This document shows, in pieces, positions 10,235 through 23,405 of a stretch of DNA of 64,000 nt. This DNA comes from Parnassius smintheus behrii. Taxonomy: Eukaryota > Arthropoda > Insecta > Lepidoptera > Papilionidae. The DNA lies in contig JAUPFT010000022.1 of NCBI GenBank assembly GCA_036936625.1, positions 24,632,240-24,696,239 on the forward strand, given 5' to 3'. The position numbers and the translations under genes are program-made. The notes beneath the pieces were generated by a model, which worked only from the letters and a program-made list of their open reading frames with translations, made no database searches and was not told where the DNA came from. Position 1 is the first letter of the stretch, and each line of letters begins with the position of its first letter.

Positions 10235-10335
10235 CTCAGACGTACGAGTTCCTTTCTGATGTTTTCCTGAAAAGCACGTGGTAAATCAACCCTTAAAATT
10301 TCTATTATAATTATTCATGGGGTCGGCACTGGGAA
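10235..10335 (-). repeat. SINE-C relic
   Basis: Contains GATGTTTTCCTGAAAAGC, ACGTGGTAAATCA and GGGTCGGCACTGGGA, the middle of the SINE-C family (compare 59295-59618). Both ends are missing. Confidence 0.45.
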
Positions 10336-10689
10336 CTAAGCTCGATTATTAATTACGTATTATAGACGTGCCTTGCTTAGCTAATTGCTTAGATCGTAGT
10401 TTCCCTAACTTGGGTAACGTGACGCTTTAGGGCATCGGGGCGCTTTCCTAGCGGAGTCACGTGACAAAGCGAACAGTTCGCCTCAAATAGTAAAGTAATA
10501 TAAAGTGAATATCGTATCTATATATGCGATTTAATGCACATGTTACTCATTCATAATTCTCGTACTAAAAAGAAATGAAAATGGCAATAATTTCTAAACT
10601 TCAGTCCCTATTTGAGAAGTTCTCATTAAAACGAGCTAATATATTCTTTGAAGTTTTCTTTTTCAATGATTTAGATGTATGATACCTAA

Positions 10690-11870
10690 GGGAGGAATTA
10701 TATTATGCAATTCCTACGCACACTCTCCGAAATGCATCCTGTAGAAGACCGAAAGGCTGGCTACTTTGCGCCTGTGTTCGAGGCTGGTAAGATTTGTTTT
10801 AACCAAATTCGGGTCACCAATTAGCCTCTTAGCAGGCCTTTCTATTGAGTCCAAAGCTGCTAGGTGGCATTTTGCAGTACCAGCCCATATACGGCAGCAT
10901 TACTCCATGCACGACCGGACTTGCGCTTTATATAAAGTAAGCATCCGTCCCGGCGTGATGTATCGCCTCACCTTTGCAAGGACTCCCAGCTTCCTTTCAG
11001 CTGCTTTGGCCTTGGACTCAATGAACCCACCGAAGTTCAGATTTGAGGATATCTCAACCGCCAGCAACTGGAGGCGGTCGGTGTATTCCAGTGATACATT
11101 TCGCAAAGAAGAAACCAAGGTGAGCTAGCTCCTTTTTGCAGTGAAGAGACACACTTGTATTTTGGAGGCGTTGCATTTCACAAGATTAGCATCGCCCCAT
11201 TCGGAGACTGCCTGTAGTTTGAGATTCACTACCATAGCTTCTCTTTCGGACTGGATTTGATCCCGATTGGCCCGGGGTCTTTTTGGTATCTCTATCAGGC
11301 ATAAGCAAATCATTTATATGCAGCAGGAAAAGAGTTGCGGAGAAAACGGACAACCCCAAGAGACCGTTGACTCAGAAAGTCTTTTAGCCAGTCAATCAGA
11401 TCAGGGGATAAGGCGTTCGCTGGAAGCTTAGCCAGAAGGCTAGCGTGCCAAACTCTGTCAAAGGCCTTTGAGACATCAAGGGAAATGGCAAGTGCTTCCC
11501 CACTGTTCTCGAGTGCCTCGCCCCATATGTCTGTGGCATACGCTAGAAGGTCCCCAGCTGACCGATTTCGGCGAAACCCCTATGACCGGTCACTAAGAAG
11601 GTCATTCTGTTCTAGGTATACCATTAAGCTGGCGTTCAATATACGCCACATAATCTTGCAGAGTATAGAGGTAATTGAGATTAGCAGATAATTGACAGGG
11701 TTGGCACGGCTGCTTTTTTTTTGGAACAGGCTGCACATTGGCCAGCTTCCAGGATTTTGTCATTATTCCAGTCCTAAATGAGAGGCGGAACAAGCGTGTC
11801 AACACAGGAGACAACTCAGGTGCACAAGCCTTTAGTACTATAGCTGGTATATCATCTGGTCTCTCTTAAA
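10690..11870 (-). pseudogene. Decayed jockey-type LINE reverse transcriptase
   Basis: Minus-strand fragments lie in the right order. An RT N-terminal piece at 11814-11602 (RTGIMTKSWKLANVQPVPKK) is followed by SEREAMVVNLKLQAVSEWGD and CNASKIQVCLFTAKRS near 11240-11130. Then come FGGFIESKAKAAERKLGVL and PGRMLTLYKAQVRSCMEYC near 11040-10905, and LEHRRKVASLSVFYRMHFG near 10780-10730. The catalytic FADD-type motif is lost, and there are several stops and frameshifts. It is related to the LINE at 59653-60745. Confidence 0.75.
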
Positions 11871-12531
11871 AGGATATAGCAAAAAAATCTATAACTAGCA
11901 AAGGAAGTTGCAATAAAAACACACTACATATCGAATAACATCGTAATTCAAAAATTTGATGTTTATAGTAGAGCAAGGAAACGACTTTGCCCTCTTTACA
12001 CCTTAATTTAATTTTTTTTAATCACTGAGCTTGCTGCTGGGTTTTATGAGATTTTTTTGGTTTTTCCTCTATTCATCGACGGTTACGGGGGTTATGAATA
12101 CTTCCTTCCTTCTTTTCAAGTAACATACTAATTAAAATAACCAATAACGAAAAAAGTGTAGAAACACTATAATGACTTTTCAGTATATAAATAGGTAAAT
12201 TTAATTTTTACATATCTTTTTACTGAAATTTATAAAATGGAGGAAAAAGTCGCGACATAAATAAGCAAATTAAATTATTTGTATTTTGTAATTCTTACTG
12301 GCAACGCTATTGTGAATGCAATGCAAAATCTGATATTCTTATGACACTGACTCTACGGGTATATTTTGTTCATTGTGTATTATTATATCATCAACTATTG
12401 GCTTCTAGGATTTCTAATATAAATAACATAGTGTATAATTGTATTGTGTATCACTTTGTCTTCAAAAAATGTGGTGGTCACCTTATTCATTTTATAAATT
12501 AAGCCTTAATCGTATTAAAGCTAACCTATAC

Positions 12532-12760
12532 CTGGTAGGATCACGCCTTCACAGAGTACCAGCGTACAATAACAGCTTAACACTACTGTGTTAACTGTTA
12601 ATGGTGATTGCAGAGAACTGGACACTCTCATAACTGGAAATTAGGTATTCCGTCATTGTCCTTAAGGATGATAACGCATCTGCATTTTGATTCTAAATTG
12701 AAGATAGACCTAAATGTCTATGGATCACAGCATCCACTTACTATCAGTGGTTTGATATTA
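12532..12760 (+). repeat. Degenerate SINE-A copy
   Basis: Contains CACAGAGTACCAGCGTA, AACGCATCTGCATTTTGATT, AATGTCTATGGATCACAG and CATCCACTTACTATCAG in family order on the plus strand. It is strongly diverged. Confidence 0.6.
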
Positions 12761-12769
12761 GAAATCAAT

Positions 12770-15460
12770 ATAAACGAGTTTGTTTCTGGTTATGTTGCCG
12801 GCGGAATAATAACATTCTTTTGCACTTCATTTGTGTTACAGGATTCTAAACTTTACGTAAAATCGCTTTTAACTCGTCTGGGTTGAACATAATCGGAAGA
12901 TTTACAGCTTTCTTCAATTGGGTCAAAAGTTATATTCATTTCACTAGTTTCTTTTAATTTTATTTCATTTTCTTAGAACGTTAATAATGCAAACATCCTT
13001 GAAAGTAATGTAATGTAGCAATTGGTAGATTTTTCTCGAAGTCATCAAAATTGCCGTATATGTTCATCCTGGTATTCAAAGACCTGACTTAGAGATTGAA
13101 AACTAACAAATTTTAGAATAATATAAATGCAATAGATATCTATCTGTAGGATGATACCTTAGTTGATTTACATGCACTTATTTATTACATCAAACGATAA
13201 TATTTAATTAATGAAAAATGTTAGAATATAAAATAAATATTATAAACACCGATTAGAAATAGTACAACAAAGTTCATTTATTTAATATTTAAAATTAAAA
13301 CAGACAAAAACTTTGCCCAGGAAGTTTAGTTATTTAAAAATAGTGAGGAGAATTGGTACTTATTTTGAAATTTTTATGTTATATTGGTACAAATTTTTTG
13401 CAATTTAACGCTTATTATGTGACGAAATAGTTAAATACGTACATATACAAAAATTCATCTTTAACTTCAGGGTTAAATTAATCCGATACAACCTTAAAAA
13501 TGAAGTTAATGAGTGAAAAATGAACATTTTACTAATAGATATATTTTAAAGCTATTTTTCGTCTTTCACAATCATATTACACTATTACCTTTTTTTAAAT
13601 AAGATTATTTCGATATTTTGTGTTATATTACATAAAAACTCGTATTATAAAGCTTTTTGTTTTCAAAAATTTGACCTCGATGTAGAATCTACATCAAATA
13701 CGCCAGGACCAGAGCGTAATTCAAGCTATCTTCAATAACGTATGAACAAGAGTCTTATTAATAAACGATAAAGTTGTATAAGGAGCTAACTATAAGCAAA
13801 TAAAATTTCCGTGCTTTCTAACACATTTATTTTATTCAATGTACATCGAATAGTAACTATTTCATATTTAAGACGATGAACCTAAAAGTCTTTTCCCTAA
13901 CCCTAATAACGATACAAATATATTTGCACTGATATAAAGGGGTTAAAAAAACCGATTAAGATGATTGTAGTCGAAATTATTAATTGCAGACAAAAATACA
14001 AAATAATGTAGAATAAATCAAAATAGATCGGATTTTTTTATGTTTCACAAACGTTCAAGTCCAAAGCCTTGTAGAAATTATTACATTCTATTACAAACAA
14101 TTGAGTTTCAATATTTACTTTTTTTTTGTAATTTTCGTGAATGAGATATTTTGGCAAGACAATATAGGCCTAGACATTAATTTTAAGGGTCATAATTAGT
14201 TATAATAGTCATATTAAAAAGGTATTTACAAATTAAGACACGGACCTTAGCACTAAAGATTTGGGAAATTTGATTCACGAGTTACATTGACAATAGATAC
14301 ATTATATTGCTATAAGGTAAAAATCTATCACAATCTAATACAATAAGTTACTATGATAAACATATTTACAGAATATTTTATATGATACGGATGAAAGAAA
14401 ATATAGAAATAAAAAAGTATTTTTAAACAATCATACAAAAAAGAGAAACATTATTGCTTCTGAGGTAGAACAAAAAATAAATACTTACTATTAAGTACAA
14501 ACCAAAATTCAAATCTATTTACAACCGCTTAAACAAGCCTAGCTGTCGTAGCCAAACTCGTATAATTGAAATCTAGAAATGTTATAATAAAATTAATCGT
14601 ACTTAAATCTAATATTAACAAAATTACATACTTAGTATTTACAGCTTTGTACACGGTAAAACGTAAAATAAGTTATTATAATACTGTAAATAATTTTAAA
14701 GCTTATGATCAGAAGAGACACAAAAGTATTCGATTCCTATAATTTAAAAATAATCAGTCCAATCGCTGCTTCAAGTATTTTCAAATACTAAGCCAAAAAT
14801 TAAGTTTTTGTTTTATTATTGAGGTAATCATAATAAGTACGGGTTCTGAGTTATTAAATTTTTCAAAGCCATAAAAATGTAAAAAATAATATGTACTTAT
14901 TAAATAAAAAGAAAGGCCAATTTTCGGTAAATAACTTATAAAAATCCTTTGAATCGATTTGTTGATGTATACAAACAAGATATTATTGTTTACTTCGCAA
15001 TTCTAATTACTATATTCATAAAGTCATTACCATTATCTCAAATATTGGCTATTGTTATCTAGGTCAATTTATCATTTTATACAAAATAATATATAACAAG
15101 AAAAATTACTATACTAACAATTAAAGCCAAAAAGGTAAGGTCATTTGCAAAAGTCCATTATAGAATAAGCAGAAAAAATGGCGTGCGCCGCGCCGGTCAC
15201 AATTGTTATATATAGTTATAAAAAAGTTTTGAATTTAAAGTTAGTTCAGTTTAGTTGTAGTTAAGTTTTACGTTATTACCAATGAATTGTGTTATTTATC
15301 CAGGCTAGGTTCACTCCATACATGTGTACCTCTATTTTCTCCTTGGCTAATGATACTAAAGCAAATATATTACATGTATATATATACATAGAATGCTACA
15401 TTTCTTTGTACCCATTATTTTTATATATAAATTAATTATTTTAAAAATTAAGAACCTTCG
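12770..15460. other. AT-rich intergenic sequence without recognised features
   Basis: I found no open frame with protein-like content, no tRNA-like signal and no clear repeat copy. Near 15178-15200 there is a small GC-rich patch (ATGGCGTGCGCCGCGCCGG) in otherwise AT-rich DNA. Part of the stretch could be distal 3' UTR of the Wnt gene, but I see nothing decisive. Confidence 0.4.
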
Positions 15461-15464
15461 AAAC

Positions 15465-16105
15465 TTAATAAAACTGCCCCGAGGGCTTATCCTCCGTTAT
15501 AGCGAAAATTTTGCAGCATTAATTTTGAAATAAATATATGGTAAAGTTGAGGATTAATGTTAAGTACCTACTATGATAGACGAAATCACGATTCCGTAAA
15601 ATTTTCTTCATAGAAAAAAAATTCAAAGCTACCTCCAAACTGTACAATAAACCGCTGGTATTCTTAAAATACTTTAAATTAGATCACGAAACTTTGAATA
15701 CTAATTGAACTAACTATAAAGCAGGGCTTATGTTTTTTTTAATTACCATCATTTTCATTATAAAAATAAATTACCTTAACTATCGGATTCTTCAAGCTTC
15801 GGCTTTCAAACGGGAAAGCTGTGTCGCTTACTATCAGAATTCACATTACGCATCCGGACTACGTAAAATTAAAATGGAAAGTAACGGTAATAAAAGTAAG
15901 AGGCGACTGGATTGGCGTAAAAAAACAGGCATAAATATGATAAACCTAATATAATAAGTATCTAACGACCTATCTACTTACAGTATTAGTGATTACAAAC
16001 ATGTCGGTAGATAGTAGGTATACGACACGCGGAGAAGTGGGGGCGAAATTAGAATTTGAACTGAGGTTGTATAATCCTTCCAAACTTAACGAACAAAATA
16101 AAATG
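15465..16105 (-). mobile_element. Old copy of the TTAA-650 element
   Basis: The order is the reverse of the 31483-32129 copy: TTTGCAGCATTAATTTTG, GGTAAAGTTGAGGATTAATG, AATAAACCGCTG, GTGTCGCTTACTATCAGAA, GGCATAAATATGATAAACC, then GGGGGCGAAATTAGAATTTG. The termini have decayed and no longer show intact TTAA flanks. This is the most diverged copy in the window, so the family was active well before the near-identical copies at 31-33 kb. Confidence 0.75.
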
Positions 16106-16489
16106 AATGGCATTCAGACATGGAACTCTAATATTCTTATAGAAACAATAACTGAAGTCTGTCCAGTTTTGGAGGAAATAAGAGAATAAGAGATGTCAAT
16201 TTTAATAGGTATAATCCAGTCAATACTGCAATTGTCTCCGTGGTCTAACCCGGTCATTCAGGCACAGAGCGGCAGCAATAGATTGTTAAAAGCATTTCTT
16301 CAAATATTTTACAGCTCATAAATCTTCTTATTTTAGCCTTTATTTGCTTTATGTTACTTATGAACTTTTACACATGACTATGTTGTACACAAATATGTTG
16401 GTTGGTATCATCAAGCAAAAACTTAGCCTCAAGTTCTCAAGTTTTTTTGTTATTAAAAGTCACAAAGTTATGCAAATCATAAATTAAGG

Positions 16490-16640
16490 ATGATATCATA
16501 ATAAATGAAATTTAATGAAACAAACTTTACGCATTTTATCGCGTTTAATTTTGACTTTTTAATTCCCGACGTTTCGGGTGCTTTACAGCACACATGGTCA
16601 TGGGGGGGACAAAGTTAAGTGTACCCAATAAAATCCGCCA
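16490..16640. repeat. Probable dispersed repeat with a CCCGACGTTTCGG core
   Basis: TTTTTAATTCCCGACGTTTC and GGTGCTTTACAGCACAC resemble a repeat I recall as common in moth and butterfly genomes. There is no second copy in the window to prove it. Confidence 0.3.
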
Positions 16641-16867
16641 AATTAGTTTCATTTAATGTGTAGTGTTCGCGTAAATATAAGAAGTCAAGATATCAGAATA
16701 ATTTAAAATTGAGAGAACTAAAGCATATACAGATAACATTTCTTTTTGGTTTATGAGCCAAGAAACATTAGTCTTGACATTTTGTGACTCAAGTTTTCCC
16801 ACACAATTGTTACATAATACATTTACACGGCAGCGTATAAAGACTGATATACATTGATTCTTTATAC

Positions 16868-17069
16868 CTAATTGCAGACATGGTGGTCTCGCTTATATCG
16901 ACAAATCTCGCAATGTACTCGACAACACCAAACGAATCGGCATCGGCATTTCTCCTCGTGATCTTGAACTCGAGTCTGGTATCCCCGACCACAACAAAGT
17001 AGACGACAACCGTCGAGACCCGCTGATGTTCTGTTGCATGTTCGACCTCGCGTACCGAGAATGCCCAAT
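16868..17069 (-). CDS. WntA: Wnt C-terminal exon
   Basis: Acceptor TGTTTCTCAG; the first base completes Glu. The exon then reads LGILGTRGRTCNRTSAGLDG, CRLLCCGRGYQTRVQ, CRCRFVWCCRVHCEIC and HHVCN, then TAG at 16870-16868. It has the dense cysteine pattern of the Wnt C-terminal domain. A TTTATT at 16339-16344 (AATAAA on the minus strand) could be a polyadenylation signal. Confidence 0.95.
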
Positions 17070-20000
17070 CTGAGAAACACATAACATCAATCTCGTCTCG
17101 TCCGTTTGACAAGGCTTTGAGACACAACGAATCAAATGAAATTATTTATTTCTGTATTATATTGAAATAAATAAATAATATTTATTTTTAACTAAATATA
17201 AATTTCTTTTTATGTGTTAATAAAATAAATAAAAAAATAATACAAAATTATATACATATTTAGTTAAAAACTAAATTAAAAATTATTTAGTTATATATGT
17301 AGGTACTATTCATTTACTTCATTATTTAAAGAAACTACTATTATCTTTGCGTTAAGAGGCGACGTAAGCAGTACCATCTTTACCATAAGGGCCTCCATGA
17401 CGAAAGGCATCGGCGTTATTCGCTTACGCTATACAATCTTTTTATATTTTAAGAAAATATAACCCGCCAAAAAAATTATAGAGTAAATGAGGGCATTGTT
17501 AGTGACTTTCTGGCAACCCTGAGCAGTCACAAGCCACATATTGCCGGAAAAAGTGGCATTGGCAGATTTCGTAGATAGAAAATATGTAGTTCTGAAATTT
17601 CGCCGCCATCTCAACGTTTTTGTCGGGCTGTACAGTACAGCCTTACTACTTAATTCTCGGCAACCTATGTATTTATAAGTTATGAGATGAAAATATAATT
17701 TCTTACTATTTAATAAAAATTACACTTCAAAAGATATAAGGGCAAATAATTTATTTAATATGATAATTTTCAACTGCAAATATTAGATTTTATAGCAAAT
17801 AATTGTTACGATTTAGATAAGTGAAGCCTAAATTTAAATGTAAGAAATAAAACGAAAAGTTTAGGAAAGAAACATTAAAGTTTACATTTTGCTTATAAAT
17901 TGTCGTTCCCGCTATGAAATCTGTCAAATATTTTACCTCATTGTAAACTAGCGCCGCCCTGGTGGCACAAAAAGTCGTGGATGCCCTCATTACTGACATA
18001 TTATTTGATTTGTACCAATTAACTATAATAAATATAAGCTCGTAGCGGAAAAATATTTTGTCATTCCCTTTTTTTTACTTTCCAACAGGGCCCCAAATTT
18101 GTTTGTGCCCAAGGGCCCCGGTATGGTCTAAGACGGCTTTGGACGTAAGTATATCCACTAACTTTTAACATCCCGTAAGTGTTGCAAGAGTCGAAGGAAG
18201 ATGATAGGCATATGAATAAAAACGTTGGTTGCCAAGCTGCCAAATCCCCGTATGAGCCAATCTATGCGAGAGTGGGAGGTCTATGTGCCACTATGAACCT
18301 TTGACAGGTTGTAAAGACTAAATTATTAAATGAGTAAATTACATAATATTATCATCAAAACAAAGACATCATTATTTTTATATTTTGTGTATAGCTCTAT
18401 TGTGTTTGGCCATAAACGCCTAACAAATTAGATAGGATACGTCTTAAGAGTTGTATGTATATTATATACTACTTAAATAAATTAATTATAATTGCTTAAA
18501 TGTCATCCATTTTGATATATAACATGTGCAACAAGATATTTACTAAAAACTTTAAAACAGAGTTACATCCTTTCTAGGTCCCATGTATGGGCACAGGCCT
18601 ATTGTCTTCTATTCTAATCGAGTTTTCGGAGCAATTTGTCTGACGCGCTGCTCCAGTGCGTGTTGGTGGATTTTACATATCCTCGAAATATTTTATTTTC
18701 TCAGATATGCAGGTTTTAATAAAACTTTTTCCTTCACCGTTTAGCACGTGAAAAATCAGCTCTCAGCGATTAACAATTTCAATGGTGCCGGCGGGAATCG
18801 AACCCGGATTGCTCACGTACTGTGTTATTTACGTAGATCGTAGTCATATAATAATACAATATTTATTTAAATAATCCAGTTATAGAAAGTGAACCTTAGG
18901 AAAGTTCCATAAAATATGTATGTTTTTATCTATTTATATTTTCAAAAACATAGTAGGAAGTTTTTTTTTAATTTAACTTACTCGTCATTGGGTTCACAGT
19001 AGTCGGGAGATTCTTCCAAATATACCAAATCAGTTTTATTTGGTTTTTTCATGTCAGCATGTATGGGCCGCAGCTTTCTTATATTTTTGCCTCGTTTACG
19101 GTCTACTACCTAGAAATTAAAAAGAAAATGTAGTAGAGTGATATGTGGGATGCCCACTAGCAAGATGGAGCGACGACCTATAAGTTGGATGTTAACAAAT
19201 GAATACGTGAAGCTGCACATCGAGCAAAATAATGCTTTGAGTAAGGGATATAGGTATCCTTATTAAATGCTAACACTATATAGTATGTACTACGTATACT
19301 ATCCTTTTTTATAGGCTAGAGTGACAAACGGGCACACAGTCCACCTGATGGTAAGTGGTTGCTGCGGTCCATAGACATCTACATCTATTCTCGATTACAA
19401 ATCAAAATGCAGATGCGTTTTCACCTGTGAGGACTAAGATGGAATGCCTCGTTTCCAGTAAAAAGGGTCTCCGGTTCTCTACAAAAACTGTTGTAAACAG
19501 TTGGTTGCTAAACACAGCAGCATTAAACCACTATTTTACGCTGTTACTCTGTGAGAGCGTGGTCCTTCCCCGGTCGAACCGACCCATTTGTGTTACAACT
19601 ATATTACTAATATAACTGCAGCGTGGCTTTACCACATATAAAATACTAAATAATAATAATGCTGTTGTAAGGGACTTCTTTCAGACTGTGATCTCCTTAA
19701 AAGCCCAGGCCTATATATATATATAAAAGAGATTTAAACTTATGTACTGACTCTTCAGAATAAGAACTTTCGCTGAGTGGGAGTCAGCTAAGAACAGATT
19801 TTACGAAATTCTACCCCCACGGCCGTTCTTTATAAATCTATATATAGATTTCTTATAATAATGAGAACACTACACACTGTATAAAACATTATTAACTCCT
19901 AACGTTTCTTTCCGAACAATTATTATGTAGACTAAATTCTCAGTTTATACTAAATCTATGCCAAATTCTACACCACCACACGGAGCTTTACACCTTGGTC

Positions 20001-23000
20001 TGAACACCTTGACTGTTTTTTTTTAATATAGAATAAGGGTGACAAACGAGCACACAGTTCACCTGATGGTAAGTGGACACTGTGGCCTGTGGTATAGACA
20101 TCTACATCCACCCTCGATTAAGAATCAATTTGCAGATGCCTTGTCACCTCTAAGGAGTAAGATGGAATGCCTCGTTTCCAGTAAAAAAGGGTCTCCGGAT
20201 CTCTACACTCACCATACAAAATACAGCAGCTATTTTATGCTGGTATTCTATGAGAGCGTGGTCTTTCCCGGTAGAGCCGACCCATTCGAGCTACAACCAT
20301 AATATAGCTGCAACGTGGCTCTACCACGTAGAAACAATCTGGTGAGAGATCACCTCTTCTTCTTCCACTACTGAACAAAGCAAGAACAAAATAATTAACA
20401 AATATAATAGTTACCTTAACATGTGAAGCGCCCTCGTATCTTGTGGTGAGTGCGTCGCCGACCAGGCGAAGCTGCGGCAAGCGACGCCAGCAGACGCGCA
20501 CGGAGCACGAGCCCGACATGCCGTGGCACTTGCACACGCGTTGCATGCGACTACGCACCGCCTGAAGTCACCACCATCAGGATATAATAATAATAATAAC
20601 TCAAATGCAGAAGGCGGTGCTCCTCGATACCGCCCGCATCGTCCGCCGGTTTCTTTCCCTTTCCTCCTAATCCTCGGCCGTTTGGTCTCCCCTGCCGAGG
20701 GCTTCCATCTGGTTGAGCTTTTATTTATTTATGTATTTTTGTATCTATTTTATTTTATTGATATTTATGTATCATCATCTTTTCATTTTATTTTTATAAT
20801 TAAATATTTATAGAACCCAACCAGATGAGAAAACTATATAGATACCTCAATTAATAATAATAGGCTTTTTATTTGTCTCAGTTCACGCATGTTATTAAAA
20901 ATGTACAAACAAAATCATCACAAACTTAGAAACATACTTAAGGGGATATAGTAAGTCAGTTCAAATTCTAATTTCGCCCCCACTTCCCCGCGCGTCGTAT
21001 GCTATGTACCGACATATTTATAATCACTAATATTATAAGTAGATAGGTCGTTAGACACTTATTTCATTAGGTTTATCATATTTATGCCCGTTTCTTAACG
21101 CCAACCCAGTCGCTTCTTATTTTTATCACGGTTATTTCCCATTTTAATTTTACGTCATCCTGTTGCGTAATGTGTATTCTGATCGTAAGCGACACAACTT
21201 CTCCCTTCAAAAGCCTAAGCGAAACTAATTCCTATACATAAAAAAGTACTCTGTGGATACTGACGGGGCGACAGGAATCAAGCTTCAAGACGCCGATAGT
21301 TTAGGTAATTTCTTTTTACAGTGAAAATAATGGTATTTTAAAAAAGTAAATAACATAAGCACTGCTTTATAGTTAATTCAGTTAGTACGCAAAGTTTCAT
21401 GATCTTATTTATAGTATTTTATGAATAACAGCGGTTTATTTTTCAGTTTGGAGGTAACTTTGGATTTTTTTTTCTATCGAGAAAATTTTACGGAATCGTG
21501 TTTTCGTCTAACATAGTCATTAACATTAATCCTGAACTTTACCATATATTTATTTCAAAATTAATGCTGCAATACTTTCGGCATAACGGAGGATCTTGCT
21601 AAGCCATTTGAGGTTATATTTCCCCTTAAATAACATAAGTAATGAGACAAACTGGCCTGTGACTAGGGTTCCCAACCCTCCCAGATTGCCCACTGCTACG
21701 GTAATAATGGTTAATCTCCCGACCTCCCGGGGTGCAATAATTTCTTTGGTTTTTCTAAAAATTATGTGCATCCGTCGCTCGCTCTCGCAAAGTAAATCGA
21801 AAGCAAAGTAAATATAAATTTAAAAATTAATAAACGATTGACATTTTCTTACACCCCCCCCCCCCTTTACTCGATTACATAAAATTCTTCCAGGTTAGTC
21901 ATTTCGAGAGTTGGTAACCCTACCTGTGACTTAATTATGTGGTGATTTTAGGTCACCGCTGGTATTATAAATATAGATATGTAAAAAGCAAGCTGGCCCG
22001 GCAGACATTGTTCTGACCTTTCCGACAGGTGGCGCGATTAGTTTCACTACGAATTTTACGGTGTAAGTATATTTACTAATTCAAACAGCGCCACCTATCG
22101 GGTCCAGATTCAGTAATTTTCTTCTTTGGGAAAAACCTGGACATATTAAACCATTTTGGTTCATAGAAATAGAATTTGGTAATGACTTGATTACGCCACC
22201 TGTCGAATCCTAGCATACATTCAAACATTAACGTGCAATTATAATATTTTTTTTAAACGCGCTCTCACCCATTATGGTTAAGACGGTTCCCCTAGCGAGA
22301 GACCTTGAGCGTTCGGTCCCATATAATCCACGCGCTCTCGCTACAATATATCACGGAAAAATACGCCCGAATATTTGGAATTATTTCAATTAAAAGAGAT
22401 AAGCGAACTTAAGAAATTAAATAAAACGTGTAGAATATAGATTTTTAAATTATCTATCCATTAGTGTAATTCTCAAATGATTAGAGCATTTCCTTTAGCA
22501 ACAGATGCATGTAATCAATAATTATAGTCATTTTTTAAAAGTAGATTTTAAATGTATTCGTAACACATAAAAACAAATTAGAACGTGGAATGTGATGATA
22601 GGATATCGTACATTAATAATGTGCTTTTAGATGTAGCTTATTTCTCATAACTAATGAGATAATAGTCTCTGAAAAACGCACTTTTGCCAGGTTTTGGTAC
22701 CGCCTTAAGATGGAAATTCTACAATAGCGGTGAGGAGCCAAAAATATTGCTCCCATTATTTATATTTTTTCTTCTTTCATAGATATTCAAATTTCCCTGA
22801 AATGGTTTCCTTTAATGTCGAATTAATCTTACTCGCACTCAACAGTATTTAATTGACTGATATTAATTCACAAATTCAGTGATTGCGAACGTAGACCGCT
22901 CGGAAACCAAAAATATTAGGTGAGACAAACTAAAATCAAAGCATTTATTTTATTGAATTTATGCAGATTTTATCCGAATAAATTAAGTATTAAAAATTCA

Positions 23001-23330
23001 ATTCAAAGCATGTATTTAATTCGTTAAAGTAATATTATTTATTCAAAACAATTACCCTTCGCCCCGCTTCATTGTTGTGAAGATTCATCAGTCCCTCGTC
23101 CGTGTTTTTATCTTCTTTAGCGTCCACGAAGTCCCGGCTAAATACTTCACCATATCTTATGTCCTAAAATTAATGTCAAACAACTATTGTAAAAAGTCAC
23201 AGCGAAATGTATACCATTATTATTCTCATAAGAATTAAATATTTAGGTATATTAATGTGCCTTTAATTCTTTACGGCCGTTGAGTAAGGTCGAAATCGTA
23301 TAAGTAAGATGTTAGTTAATTATATATATA

Positions 23331-23405
<75 letters not shown>

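Noticed and set aside
16893..17135. Alternative frames over the last Wnt exon (105 and 80 residues)
   Set aside because: Only the frame with the GTRGRTCNRTS and cysteine pattern joins in phase to the upstream Wnt exon.
19355..19615. Recurring short ORFs with NQNADAxSPVRxKMECLVSSKKG (also at 4952-5197, 20039-20302, 50190-50504 and 55069-55260) as a conserved small-protein family
   Set aside because: They all lie at the same place in SINE-A copies. The similarity is repeat copying, and the frames are broken or shifted in many copies.
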